Position numbers and translations under genes: made by a program. Shown here piece by piece: positions 7,501 through 15,968 of a stretch of DNA of 20,348 nucleotides. The stretch's first letter is position 1. Every line of letters begins with the position of its first letter. Source of the stretch: a virus. The DNA lies in IMG/VR virus record IMGVR_UViG_3300043570_000966, positions 1-20,348 of that record. The stretch is one strand, 5' to 3'. The notes beneath the pieces were generated by a model. That model worked only from the letters and a program-made list of their open reading frames with translations, made no database searches and was not told the DNA's origin.

Positions 7501-9627
7501 ACTAACATATTGTATATTTATATTAGTAGTATCGATACCAATCTTTTCTGTATATTTTTTTATTAAATTTGCTGAAGTTTCTGTATTGTTTGAAACTAAA
7601 TCCTCAAATACTCTATATCCTAATCCGTTTTCACTTTCAATAGAAAAATTAGGCCCTTTTAACGGTGTACAATACTCATTCAGTTGCCCAACTAAAGTTG
7701 AAACTTCTACAATTGGACTTGATTGTAATTTGGAAATCCAAACTAATTGATTTGGTTGTACTGATGTGGGTATTGGTTCATACAATTTTGCTACAATAGA
7801 ACCCTCACTACCTGTCCAAGTAGTTATTACTTTATTATCACCACCGCCAAAATGTAAAAGATGTGTAAGATATTTAGATGAATCATCTTCTACTTGTATC
7901 GAATCTATTTGTGTTCTAAAAGCTTCAGCTAATCTATTAAGAGCAACTATTCTTGGAATTGTAAGTTTTCCTTTATTAAACTTTATAGTTATTATTTCTT
8001 CCTTACCAACAACAGCCTCTTTACCGCTTATATTATACGGAACTAATTTTAATTGAAACGATATTATTCCTTCGTTTTCGGAATATTTGTTATTACCTAA
8101 TTCTAATACTTTTTTTACATTTAAACTATGTTCGCCTAATGCAGCTACTTGGTAATATCCAGTTCCACTATATATTCTTACATAATCAGTACTTACAGAT
8201 TCCCAAGATATTGTGAAATCTACATCAGTACCAATATAATCGGGTCCTCTTAATTCGGATGGATACCTTATGTTTGTTAAATCGGGAACACCAACATAAA
8301 CATCATCAACTACATTATAGTTTAAATTAATAGAATCACCATCACCTTCATCATTCGATGGTACTAATATTATTTTATAGATTCCAATTTTAGAAAAAGC
8401 CGCGGCTGGAATAATAATACCAGATGAAAGATTTTGTCTTCTGCCCAATAAACTATTGATTGCGTTTTGAGCAAAATCCCTAAATTCAAATTTTTGATTA
8501 TTTACATATGCGGTTACCTTTTCTAAATTACCAGAATAGTTAATCCCAATTGGAACATCTGCTTTAGAATTTATATTATAGATTCTATCAATCTCAGTAT
8601 TATTTAAAGTAATTGTAGGAGTTGCTTTAAATGTTACTTTTACAATATCCGTTAATATTACAATATTATAATCAGAATCTAATTTTATAGTAGCTGATAG
8701 AGTTTCTAAATTGGTTGGGTCTGAACTATTTGCTTCTAAAGTTTCGCTTATTCTATTTGATGCAGATGTATCAATTTTTATAACTCTAAATTGACTTGCA
8801 TCTGCGGTTGATATTGTAAACAAATCGTCTAATATACCTGTTATTGTATTAAGACCTCCTTTTAAAGTTATTTTCTCAGATTGATTTTTTATAAAAATAA
8901 CTCTATCATCCGAATCACAAGTAACTGTTATTTTGTATTCTTGTGGAGTTGGGTCTGGTGTTGCTACTTTTTTATTTAAAATAAACTCAATGTTTTTTAT
9001 TTCATCAAATTCATCATAATCAAATGTCTGAGCTACTCCATTTTCATATTTAGCTACTCTAAATTTATAAGGATGAACGTTACCATATACAACTTGATTT
9101 GATGAAAAATCAATCAAACCATTGTAATTGGTTTGGTTCATATTACCAGACATCCCACCCATAAACATGGATGAGAATGCGTTTGTATTAAAATTTAAAG
9201 AACTATAAACAGGTTGATATTCATTATTATTTACTACATTAATTACATATTCACAATTTGATTCAAATCCTTCTTTTTGTAATGTTATTCTTTTTGCCCC
9301 ATTCTGCTGAAGTATTGTATCACTTAAAAAATTTGTTATTTTTTGAGGCGTTACTTTGTATGTGTTTTCCCCATTTATAAAAATACTAGCTCCAGCTTCA
9401 TTAGACGTTATATATAATAAATTAGATAAATCAGCGTTTATTGTACCAGATGAACCAGGTATTATCGGTGGGAACGTAGCACTGCTACCACCACCACCGC
9501 CGCCCGGAGATGGTACAACAAGTCCCATTCCATTACCACCAAATTCAATTCCATTGAATCCGTTATTAATGTTGTCAACGGCACCTACTATACCACCATC
9601 AAAAGCCATATCATCTAATGCCCTCAT
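4552..9627 (-). CDS. Giant baseplate wedge protein with tail-protein-I/gp7-like core and LamG-like domain (1691 aa)
   Basis: Order of parts: residues 1-60 are Gly-rich (GGGGGG at 42-47); 66-130 look like a PEGA domain (LYITSNEAGASIFING, then ITLQKEGFES); about 225-550 are beta-rich, probably Ig-like repeats. Residues about 825-975 carry the pattern of P2 tail protein I / T4 gp7-type wedge cores: NLPEYLRDD, then RRILNNLPYLLKHKGT, then AIMACYGVP and IMEFGG. Residues about 985-1215 resemble a LamG/concanavalin-like lectin (VKIPWHVTPS, then GYVGNMDEFRLWNVPLQRS). Residues 1300-1415 are helical and charged, and the C-terminus is beta-rich. With the gp6/J and gp25/W genes upstream it would complete the wedge. 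T4 gp7 is about 1030 residues, so this is much larger. The start ATG at 9627 lies one base after the upstream stop; M7 is an alternative start. The core call is inference from pattern; domain edges are approximate. Confidence 0.75.
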   Translation of the reverse strand: MRALDDMAFDGGIVGAVDNINNGFNGIEFGGNGMGLVVPSPGGGGGGSSATFPPIIPGSSGTINADLSNLLYITSNEAGASIFINGENTYKVTPQKITNFLSDTILQQNGAKRITLQKEGFESNCEYVINVVNNNEYQPVYSSLNFNTNAFSSMFMGGMSGNMNQTNYNGLIDFSSNQVVYGNVHPYKFRVAKYENGVAQTFDYDEFDEIKNIEFILNKKVATPDPTPQEYKITVTCDSDDRVIFIKNQSEKITLKGGLNTITGILDDLFTISTADASQFRVIKIDTSASNRISETLEANSSDPTNLETLSATIKLDSDYNIVILTDIVKVTFKATPTITLNNTEIDRIYNINSKADVPIGINYSGNLEKVTAYVNNQKFEFRDFAQNAINSLLGRRQNLSSGIIIPAAAFSKIGIYKIILVPSNDEGDGDSINLNYNVVDDVYVGVPDLTNIRYPSELRGPDYIGTDVDFTISWESVSTDYVRIYSGTGYYQVAALGEHSLNVKKVLELGNNKYSENEGIISFQLKLVPYNISGKEAVVGKEEIITIKFNKGKLTIPRIVALNRLAEAFRTQIDSIQVEDDSSKYLTHLLHFGGGDNKVITTWTGSEGSIVAKLYEPIPTSVQPNQLVWISKLQSSPIVEVSTLVGQLNEYCTPLKGPNFSIESENGLGYRVFEDLVSNNTETSANLIKKYTEKIGIDTTNINIQYVSGSEYMFSNFVNFSSAEEKVNNFLYKVELIENYQYTYDNLILNSASSSYAVSTDTIRTLDYINSVKNGFDGFEHFLYNDLSDLAYPKVGGVPLASNNNLVTAWYNAIVADAGTYDKENPNYLANNLPEYLRDDSENDDFITFLDMIGHHFDSIWMYINGLKQNKLLEHKSDSGILNQMIYHMLESMGWQGKRAFDSQFLWEYAFGTNKDGTQKYGMSLSAANDEVWRRILNNLPYLLKHKGTGRAMKAIMACYGVPQSMLTIMEFGGPQDPTTDAVSQFTFDDRTAAILLDANSSVKIPWHVTPSTGENPNCIEFRIKPTEVASTATLISGSGFKLDLIKTTGSFGKLELNFGADSSTSTYFAEPFLSGSPAVYTTYVTSSITYVYGPDLKSGSLDFPISTEYYSNVVINRHDYSGDIMYEVWLGTSDGQRIITSVSMSIFAPDTEWESGSFLLAGGEGYVGNMDEFRLWNVPLQRSKFDNHTLFPDAINGNSYTASTSDLLFRLDFEYPKDRTNDNNIKNVSINTEYGEQFAYAQNFYSASTYPYQYTPYDRTVTANVPSLGFSYGNKIRFESSSLVGDLSYKARATKKAFDRAPIDSNRLGLFFSPIKELNMDILKAFGDFNIDNYIGDYGDEYKDEYRELGELRHYYFERLDRNINEYIQLVRCIDKSLFDVLADLAPARAKVSKGLLIEPHYLERSKTRWNPIQSERNDYETFINIDDNTTIESSYESKEAFIDATDVVTLSYDWNNFEASLNVENGTVLEGFAPFYDTLIQYSSNIEATAPMYNIELTIPNGESLVGEVDSFKLQQIGMDKNSLSNLGFGLFAIGGESKITKYDEIFGNTTSSIQNVFLTKNQSVKKVSTQISGWPTNGANPGDQVRYADIPVTSFEYKVSIVPMGDSVSTGGNIVEASKLNGYFPTHYIFKNNLAEGLKRSFWQGSIQTTATTPDGLDPVETFTTNPNILRVAKTGRGSGEPILEVD

Positions 9628-9628
9628 A

Positions 9629-10846
9629 TTATTGTAAATTTTCTCTTTGATTCATATCTCTTTCAAAAACTTGCTCTCTACCATAACCTCCACCTCTTTC
9701 AAAGTAATCGGAACTACCTCCTCCACCGCCTCCGCCACCACCAGTATATGGTGGGTGGTAAATTGGTTCTGGTGCTGGTTCTACATTTGGTGGTGGTGGC
9801 GATGGGTCTTCTTTTTTAATTTCCAACGCCAACTTAATATCCGCATCTTTTTGATTCACTTTAACTCTCTGAACCTTTTTTATTTCAGGATTAGTAGTAT
9901 CAATTTGAGTATCGGATTTTGTTCTTTGTAACACCTGCCCAACTATATCTTTACTTTCATCAATTGCCGTATCGGATGATACGTTACCAACAACATCAGG
10001 AGTAAGTAAATAAAAATCAATTGCTCTTATAATTAAATTAAAGCACATATCTTTTATTTTACTTTTAGATAATTCTAATTTAGGTTTATTTTCTTTTGGT
10101 TTTCCATAATTTAAATCACGTAAATCGGATATTCTATTTGTAAATTCATATAAAGCGGATTGCATAAATTTATTATGAATATCTGTTGTAAATGATTCAA
10201 ATGTTTTAATTTTAAACTCTGCTCTCATTTTATCAAACCACTCAGAACCATATTTTGATTTTATAAAAGATGATATTATAGATGGATTTATTTTTTCTAT
10301 AAAATTAATAGCATATGCAATAGTATCTTCTCTAAACTCCCCATCATTTAAAAATATACCATATCTTTCAAACAATTCTGTATTTATGGTTTCTTTTCTT
10401 TTTAATGGTAATAATCTAACCTCAGTTCTTGATGGTGATATTTCGGATATCCAAAGTTTGTCATATTTGGAATCACTACCCACTCTTTTATTTATAAGAG
10501 TTATTTGTGTTTTAAATATACCATTATCATACCCAGCTTCTTTAATTAATCTCTCAATATCTATAAAATATTCATTTGGAAAATAAAAAGCTTGAAATAA
10601 AGTTCCTTCAGCTATTAAAAAATAATCACCTATATTTTGAGTAGTAAGTGGTATATATCTAGCCATACCATAATTAGATTGTGGTAGTTGGTTATCGTTA
10701 GCATCGTATAATACAAATTCAATTGCATCAGAATCACTAAGTCCAAAAAAAGACTGAAGGTCTTCTCTTTCAAAGATTTCTCTATCTTTTGAATCTATTC
10801 GATAACCTTTCGAATCAACTACTTCTTTAAAAAATCGTATAGCCAT
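9629..10846 (-). CDS. Baseplate-region structural protein with Pro-rich and poly-Gly tail (405 aa)
   Basis: I do not recognise a named family. Residues 1-150 are a mixed alpha/beta domain ending in WISEISPSRTEVRLLPLKR (132-150), a segment that also looks familiar from marine phage tail proteins. Residues 150-285 are mainly helical and charged. The C-terminal 60 residues are low-complexity: PSPPPPNVEPAPEP (349-362), then nine glycines (369-377), then a charged RG-rich end. That tail is probably disordered or a flexible tether. The stop is followed after one base by the ATG of the giant wedge protein, whose own N-terminus also has a Gly run, so the two may be coupled in translation and in assembly. 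Five bases separate the start from the upstream stop, with no Shine-Dalgarno match. Role inferred from position only. Confidence 0.75.
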   Translation of the reverse strand: MAIRFFKEVVDSKGYRIDSKDREIFEREDLQSFFGLSDSDAIEFVLYDANDNQLPQSNYGMARYIPLTTQNIGDYFLIAEGTLFQAFYFPNEYFIDIERLIKEAGYDNGIFKTQITLINKRVGSDSKYDKLWISEISPSRTEVRLLPLKRKETINTELFERYGIFLNDGEFREDTIAYAINFIEKINPSIISSFIKSKYGSEWFDKMRAEFKIKTFESFTTDIHNKFMQSALYEFTNRISDLRDLNYGKPKENKPKLELSKSKIKDMCFNLIIRAIDFYLLTPDVVGNVSSDTAIDESKDIVGQVLQRTKSDTQIDTTNPEIKKVQRVKVNQKDADIKLALEIKKEDPSPPPPNVEPAPEPIYHPPYTGGGGGGGGGSSDYFERGGGYGREQVFERDMNQRENLQ

Positions 10847-10851
10847 ATTTG

Positions 10852-11901
10852 TTATAATCTATAATTACTTACTCTACACAAAAAGTCTTTAGTTTCATCT
10901 GCTTTCCCTGCTGATTTAATTACAATCTTAAGAGTAGTTTCATACTCATTGTATTTTTGTGCAATTGTACCAATCCAAGTTCGCCAACCACCATCCATTT
11001 TTGTATTTAATTTAACAGATGGTTTAATATCAAACTTTTGTGTTTTTCCTTTACCAATAGTTGCTTTATTAGAAGGAGTCCAATCAAATACACCTGTACT
11101 ATCTGTTATTTCAACAGTAATATCAGATGCTACTGCAAATATTTCTATAAACTTACTTGCTGCTCCTTTATACCCACCATCTTTAAAAGTACCATGGTCA
11201 TTATCCAATCCAATGAAATATGTCTTATCGCCAATTTTATTATCAGTCAATGGTGATTTTTCAAATTTAATAGTTGCCAAATCTCCACTTGAAATTGCAC
11301 CAGCTTCTATTTTAGATTTTTTACCAAAAAGTTCTTCTCTTAGTAAATCGTTTTGTTCTTTTAAAGATTGATTTCTAGCAAATAAAGAAACCCTTTGAAT
11401 TGCTTCCGAAGTTGCTTTTTGAATTGCGTTTTGTAAATCAACAATTGTAGTTTGTACTTTAGAAGTAGTAGATGTAGTTTGGTTTTGAGAAGCTGCTGCA
11501 AGTAAAGATTGGTTATCCACATCAACTCTTAAACTTTGCGATACTATTTCAAGTTGTTTTACTTTTCCACTTAAATCTAAAATTTCAACATTAAGTACTT
11601 GTATTTCATTTGTCAAATCTATAACAGATTGAGTTACAACATTATAAACAGAACGAAGTACAGTATCAGGTAAATCAGGTAATTTTATTGGTATTAATTC
11701 TATTATCGTAGTATCAATTGATTTTAATAACTCCTCATTATCATATTTTGGTTTTACTAACTTTGCAGAAGTGACACCATCCTTTATATCAACTTGTTCA
11801 AATAAATTAATACCATTGCTGCCTTTTGATATGATTCCAGAAGAACCACTTATCATAAGTTTACCAATTAACTCCTCGTTTTGTAATCCTGTTTTTATCA
11901 T
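10852..11901 (-). CDS. Coiled-coil baseplate/tail structural protein (349 aa)
   Basis: Not assignable to a named family. Residues 1-60 are a short N-terminal region; 85-195 are a long helical stretch with hydrophobic spacing suited to a coiled coil (for example VIDLTNEIQVLNVEILDL and SLKEQNDLLREELFG), consistent with a trimeric stalk. Residues 205-349 form a beta-rich C-terminal domain with GGWRTWIGTIAQKYNEYETT at about 304-323 and a final CRVSNYRL. The head-stalk-domain plan resembles baseplate peripheral proteins or short fibres, but no sequence match to T4 gp8, gp9, gp10 or gp12 is evident to me. It sits three bases after the stop of the wedge-adjacent upstream gene's ORF end and five bases before the next gene's start, in the baseplate cluster. 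No Shine-Dalgarno sequence precedes the ATG. Confidence 0.75.
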   Translation of the reverse strand: MIKTGLQNEELIGKLMISGSSGIISKGSNGINLFEQVDIKDGVTSAKLVKPKYDNEELLKSIDTTIIELIPIKLPDLPDTVLRSVYNVVTQSVIDLTNEIQVLNVEILDLSGKVKQLEIVSQSLRVDVDNQSLLAAASQNQTTSTTSKVQTTIVDLQNAIQKATSEAIQRVSLFARNQSLKEQNDLLREELFGKKSKIEAGAISSGDLATIKFEKSPLTDNKIGDKTYFIGLDNDHGTFKDGGYKGAASKFIEIFAVASDITVEITDSTGVFDWTPSNKATIGKGKTQKFDIKPSVKLNTKMDGGWRTWIGTIAQKYNEYETTLKIVIKSAGKADETKDFLCRVSNYRL

Positions 11902-11904
11902 ATA

Positions 11905-12990
11905 TTAACTTACTACACTAAATGTTATACCATCATCAAAATATTCAATAGCTCCATTGACATCAATTTTAAATTCAAGTTTGTACAATCTATTAATTTC
12001 CCAATTCATTAAATCTAATATAATATAATTTCCAGATGTATCGCAATTAACTTTTGAATATTCTGAAAACGGAATTATTATATCATCTGAATTAAAATCT
12101 CTGATTTGATAGTACGTTGTTTTCGGTAAATATTTAGTATTACCAGATTGTAATGTATTACTAAAAGTTTTAAGTGGATATAACTCTCTACCAAATATTT
12201 TAATTTTTGGTTTAGACCCAACAGCGTATTCTTTTTTGAAATTGGATACTCCTACTTTAATATTATCTGCTATTAATTCTGTCAAAGAACCAGTTACAAA
12301 ATATTGGTCATCCCACCCTAATCTTATTTTAGGTTGATATATTGTATGAGTTTCTTTTGAAAACAATCTTACAATTCCGTATTCCTTTGTATTATTTTCA
12401 AATTCAGCTGATAACTTTAGAAGAATTCCATCATTTTTAATTGAACCAGAAACCCAAGCTTTTAAAAAGCCACTAACATTCATCGATATATCCGCCTTAC
12501 TATATGAAAAGTTTTGACTTGATGAATAGTTAGAATACCATATACCACCATACCCTTGATAAGACCCAGTTGAGTTTGGAGCAAAATTAGGTAAAATACC
12601 ATCTGTGGTAGTATCACCTAACCAATTTACTTTAGTATCACCTTCTCTATATCTCCAAGTTACACCGGCCGTTGATAAATCATCAAAACGAGTTCCAATT
12701 CCCATTTCCCAACTTTGCGATATTGGGTATGCATATATTGTATATTCTAATGGTAATTCTTCACTTCTAGTTTCTTTCATCACTAAAGTAGCATCACCTA
12801 TATCGGTTTTACCATCTGCAATAGATTTTGAAAGATATGATATGTCAAATTGTATCAAAGCTCTTGACACATCTTTTACACTCCCATAATAAACTTTACT
12901 AACTTCTAATACTTGGTCTAAACCAGTATTTTGATTTGGTTGTTGTAAATAAACCGATGCATCTTTTGATGCTGTAATGAATTGATACAT
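11905..12990 (-). CDS. Baseplate-region protein with DNRLRE/CBM96-like domain (361 aa)
   Basis: Residues about 4-215 follow the pattern of DNRLRE/CBM96-type beta-sandwich domains: TASKDASVYL near the N-terminus, SRALIQFDIS (42-51), then SGFLKAWVSG (173-182) with NDGILLKL (186-193). In secreted enzymes and surface proteins such domains bind polysaccharides; here it might bind surface glycan or simply be a structural fold. Residues about 216-361 form a second beta-rich region with no recognised family. The gene lies directly after gp6/J (one-base gap) and before a coiled-coil protein (three bases). It has a purine-rich ribosome site, GGGAGGG about 9-10 bases before the ATG, provided by the 3' end of the gp6-like gene. 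The domain call is by eye and moderate. Confidence 0.68.
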   Translation of the reverse strand: MYQFITASKDASVYLQQPNQNTGLDQVLEVSKVYYGSVKDVSRALIQFDISYLSKSIADGKTDIGDATLVMKETRSEELPLEYTIYAYPISQSWEMGIGTRFDDLSTAGVTWRYREGDTKVNWLGDTTTDGILPNFAPNSTGSYQGYGGIWYSNYSSSQNFSYSKADISMNVSGFLKAWVSGSIKNDGILLKLSAEFENNTKEYGIVRLFSKETHTIYQPKIRLGWDDQYFVTGSLTELIADNIKVGVSNFKKEYAVGSKPKIKIFGRELYPLKTFSNTLQSGNTKYLPKTTYYQIRDFNSDDIIIPFSEYSKVNCDTSGNYIILDLMNWEINRLYKLEFKIDVNGAIEYFDDGITFSVVS

Positions 12991-12991
12991 A

Positions 12992-15028
12992 TTATTTTAC
13001 CCTCCCTCTTATATCCGAATCCGGAAATTTAATTTCAAAAACCGAAGGGTCTAAAGATGGATATACAATCTTACCTTTAGTTGCCGCTGCTATATTGTAT
13101 GAATTGTTTGCATACTGTCCACCACATTTGTTTGTTATTTCAAACATAGGAACAGAAGCAACACCCTCTACATTTGATATTAATAATTCAACTTCGCTTA
13201 AATTAATAGTTTGGTTGAATGTTAAATTATCCATAGAAAAATATTTCTTTAGTTCCGTTATACAATTGGTAAGTACTTCACTCTTATTATAATTTTTATA
13301 AGTTGATATTTCAAAATCCAAACCAATATTAATTATAAAACCATCGCTTATATTTACACCATCAGTAAGAATCTTATACTCATTTAAATAAGTTTTAAGA
13401 TTTTCTTTTACTGCTCTATTAATATTTGTAAGATTACCATTAATATCATAACCTAACAAATACAAGTTAATTGCAAATGGATTATTTTTTTCATTATCGT
13501 TTGAAGTTTTTCCAACTAAAAAATTTCTTATTTCACTTTGTACAGTTTGTTGATTTGGTTCTTCTGTATCTGGTTTGTTTATAAAACTCATAACCAAATC
13601 GGTAAATTCTTGCAAATGATTTGGAGATGCCAATATAGATGATGGTGAATTATTATCCAATGTACCATCTGCGGTTGCATATGCTTTAGCTATACCACCA
13701 TATTTTGATGGCATTGATAATACTCTTACTTGATAATCTTTTGCAGTTACTGCTCTATTCTGAGAACCAAAGTTTGCTAATGCATTTTGTCTAATTTCTT
13801 CTATTGTTTCACCACTTCTACCACCAACTGCCGGTACTTCATTATCAACTGCAACAGATGATAAAATTGAATTGTATATAGCTTGTTCAGCTGCAGTTAG
13901 AATAGATACATCATTATCAAATTCAATTGTATCAATTCTTATTAATGTATTTGTTTGAACATTTGATTCAATACCACCACCAATTAAATACTTTACAGTA
14001 ATTTCAGTATTTGCTGGGGATGTTCCGTATGTTTTTGTTTTTAAAAAGTTTGTTGGGTCAAATGATTCTTCCAATCTACTAATAGAGTTTGGTAATCCCA
14101 ATCCAACATTTTTAAGGTTTGGAATCAATTGCTCATCTGATGCAGATGGGTCTCCAGCTCCAAATTGAATAGTAGTTGTACTATCTTGATTTATTTTAGT
14201 TACAAATCTTTTTGGAGTTTTAATTGTTTTTAAAATGTAAGGTACAGTTGATTTAAATTGATATAAATCAGGGTCATTAGCTTCAGTATTAGGATGGTCA
14301 ATAAAAACCATTTCTTGTGCTAAATATGGAACTTCATACCATTTATTTCCGTTTGAATCTCTAACGTCAACTATTTGTATTACATTTGTTTCTTGTAAAT
14401 CTATCTTTTGAAAGTCTGTATAACTTCCGAATGTAAAAGTTTCTTCTACTACAGTTGCTGATATTACTTGTACATATTTTTTTACTAAATATAATGTTGG
14501 TTCTCCTGTAATTCCATCATTTTGATAAACCATAACTTCTCTATCTGTGCTATCAGAGAAATCAACAATGTCTGTTGTTCTAAACATTACATTTTCCAAA
14601 GTTGGTCTGATTTGCATACCTTCCTTTATCCTTAGATAAAATTTTTCATCAGGTTTATTATTTTCACCACTTCCTATTGCTGGTACAAGTTGGTAAACAG
14701 AAAGAGTTGCTACTGCAGGGCTTGTTACTTTTGGTTTATATCCAAGATATTGAGATAATGCCAATACGTTATTTATATCCTCTGCATATACCATCATAGA
14801 TTCTTTCATAGTATCATCTATGTAATATGAAAGAACGTCACCAATATAAGATGCCATTTCGATAAACATCATACCAGGCGATGTTTCATTAAAATCCGAA
14901 TATGTTTTGGGGAAATATGTTTTAGCAAATTCTATTAAGCCATTACGAAATCCTACAAAATCTTTATTAAGATATTTTATATCCTTTCCTTTGTTTTTAA
15001 ATATTTTATTTGTAGTTTGTATTGCCAT
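12992..15028 (-). CDS. Baseplate wedge protein, gp6/J-like (678 aa)
   Basis: This is the main wedge component that polymerises around the hub and couples sheath contraction to baseplate opening. Length is close to T4 gp6 (660 residues). Residues 46-72 (FNETSPGMMFIEMASYIGD and following YYIDD) are the N-terminal wedge motif, and residues 402-440 (GGRSGETIEEIRQNA, then RAVTAKDYQVRVLSMPSKYG) are the baseplate-J signature. Residues 520-630 carry a further conserved alpha/beta region. It lies immediately after the gp25-like gene, the usual W-J order of contractile tails, with an 11-bp gap. The start at 15028 follows an AT-only leader with no Shine-Dalgarno sequence; MAIQTTNKIFKNKGKDIKYL is a typical N-terminus for the marine T4-like version of this family. 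Confidence 0.92.
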   Translation of the reverse strand: MAIQTTNKIFKNKGKDIKYLNKDFVGFRNGLIEFAKTYFPKTYSDFNETSPGMMFIEMASYIGDVLSYYIDDTMKESMMVYAEDINNVLALSQYLGYKPKVTSPAVATLSVYQLVPAIGSGENNKPDEKFYLRIKEGMQIRPTLENVMFRTTDIVDFSDSTDREVMVYQNDGITGEPTLYLVKKYVQVISATVVEETFTFGSYTDFQKIDLQETNVIQIVDVRDSNGNKWYEVPYLAQEMVFIDHPNTEANDPDLYQFKSTVPYILKTIKTPKRFVTKINQDSTTTIQFGAGDPSASDEQLIPNLKNVGLGLPNSISRLEESFDPTNFLKTKTYGTSPANTEITVKYLIGGGIESNVQTNTLIRIDTIEFDNDVSILTAAEQAIYNSILSSVAVDNEVPAVGGRSGETIEEIRQNALANFGSQNRAVTAKDYQVRVLSMPSKYGGIAKAYATADGTLDNNSPSSILASPNHLQEFTDLVMSFINKPDTEEPNQQTVQSEIRNFLVGKTSNDNEKNNPFAINLYLLGYDINGNLTNINRAVKENLKTYLNEYKILTDGVNISDGFIINIGLDFEISTYKNYNKSEVLTNCITELKKYFSMDNLTFNQTINLSEVELLISNVEGVASVPMFEITNKCGGQYANNSYNIAAATKGKIVYPSLDPSVFEIKFPDSDIRGRVK

Positions 15029-15039
15029 TTTTAATTTTA

Positions 15040-15468
15040 TTATGCACCAACATTAAAAGTTACGCTATCTAATTGAGGGTTTCCATTAGATGTAAAAGAT
15101 AAAGATATATTTACTGTATTAGTATCTTTAAGTCTATCATTTATATCCACAACTATTTCCTCTATATTAACATAAGGTAACCATTTATCCATAGTAGATG
15201 TTATTGCATCTTCTATTTGAATTTTAGTATCATCATCAATTTGTTCAAATAATATTTCATCAAGACCACTACCAAATTCAGGTTGCATTAACCTTTCTCC
15301 TTTTTTTGTTTGTAGTAAATTTTTTATATTTGAACGAAGTTGTTCTTTTGTTGTAAATGTTTGATTAAAAGCTGTATTAGTAATTTGAATTGGCAAAGAA
15401 ATACCTATGGCATAATCATTATATGTCGTTGTATCTTTTACTAATTTATTTCCTAATATTATTGCCAT
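15040..15468 (-). CDS. Baseplate wedge initiator, gp25/W-like (142 aa)
   Basis: This is the small GPW/gp25-family wedge protein that nucleates sheath assembly on the baseplate, where it binds gp6/J. Length fits the family (T4 gp25 is 132 residues). The diagnostic core is at residues 47-74: NIKNLLQTKKGERLMQPEFG followed by SGLDEILFE. That is the conserved segment with a Gly-Glu-Arg turn and Pro-Glu-Phe-Gly. Despite the old name 'gp25 lysozyme', no lytic activity is implied. The start overlaps the upstream stop as TAATG at 15466-15470, so translation is probably coupled to the 166-aa gene. Confidence 0.93.
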   Translation of the reverse strand: MAIILGNKLVKDTTTYNDYAIGISLPIQITNTAFNQTFTTKEQLRSNIKNLLQTKKGERLMQPEFGSGLDEILFEQIDDDTKIQIEDAITSTMDKWLPYVNIEEIVVDINDRLKDTNTVNISLSFTSNGNPQLDSVTFNVGA

Positions 15469-15968
15469 TATTTCTTTTTAAATCTTTTTACAAGTTCAGA
15501 GTAATCTCTATTCAATGCTTTATCCAATTCAGGCACTCCAGTTTGAACACCCAATCCAGTTGGTTGAGGTCCTCTAGCTAAATCACCATATCCCATCTTT
15601 TCAGCTACTGCCGTTCTACCTACAACAGAACCCATATCACCTTGTCCAAAATTCATTGTTCTAAATCCACCATCGCCTTGTGGTATTCCACCTCTGGTTT
15701 CATTTAATATTTGGTTAATCATTGGGTTTTTGCTATATTGCTTTGTTGGCGCTGTTTTGGTTTGAACCGATTCTTGTATTGGTTCTTCTTCCAAAATAGC
15801 CTTAGCCATTGAAATACCCTTTGATTGTGGTTTTGGTGCTACTTTTGTTTCAGATAGCATTTTTTTCATTTCAGCCTTCACTCCTTCCTTAATTAAAGCA
15901 GGTAATTGCTCTTTAAGCTCCTCTTTAATAAGAATTTGAATGGCTTCCAATAGTTTATCCATGTCCAT
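15468..15968 (-). CDS. Unidentified baseplate-cluster protein (166 aa)
   Basis: I do not recognise a characterised family. Residues 1-40 are a charged amphipathic helix (MDMDKLLEAIQILIKEELKE), 41-80 are a Lys/Pro/Gln-rich linker, 81-100 contain KNPMINQILNETRGGIPQGD, and the Gly-rich stretch that follows ends in a basic tail (DKALNRDYSELVKRFKKK). There is no signal peptide, membrane segment, cysteine or catalytic motif. The plan of a helix, a disordered middle and a basic end suggests an assembly chaperone or a linker between hub and wedge. It is the first gene after the second-longest break in the operon (61 bp) and overlaps the gp25-like start by TAATG, so it may be co-translated with the wedge genes. 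Two in-frame ATGs (residues 1 and 3) are possible starts. Confidence 0.72.
   Translation of the reverse strand: MDMDKLLEAIQILIKEELKEQLPALIKEGVKAEMKKMLSETKVAPKPQSKGISMAKAILEEEPIQESVQTKTAPTKQYSKNPMINQILNETRGGIPQGDGGFRTMNFGQGDMGSVVGRTAVAEKMGYGDLARGPQPTGLGVQTGVPELDKALNRDYSELVKRFKKK

Noticed and set aside
350-12889. Plus-strand open frames of about 60-140 codons (for example 10949-11371, 9356-9637, 7766-8056)
   Set aside because: All lie opposite well-supported minus-strand genes, have improbable composition and carry no recognisable motif; they are antisense shadows in AT-rich DNA.
15040-15468. Lysozyme activity for the gp25-like protein
   Set aside because: The family is a wedge structural protein; no glycosidase catalytic pattern is visible.
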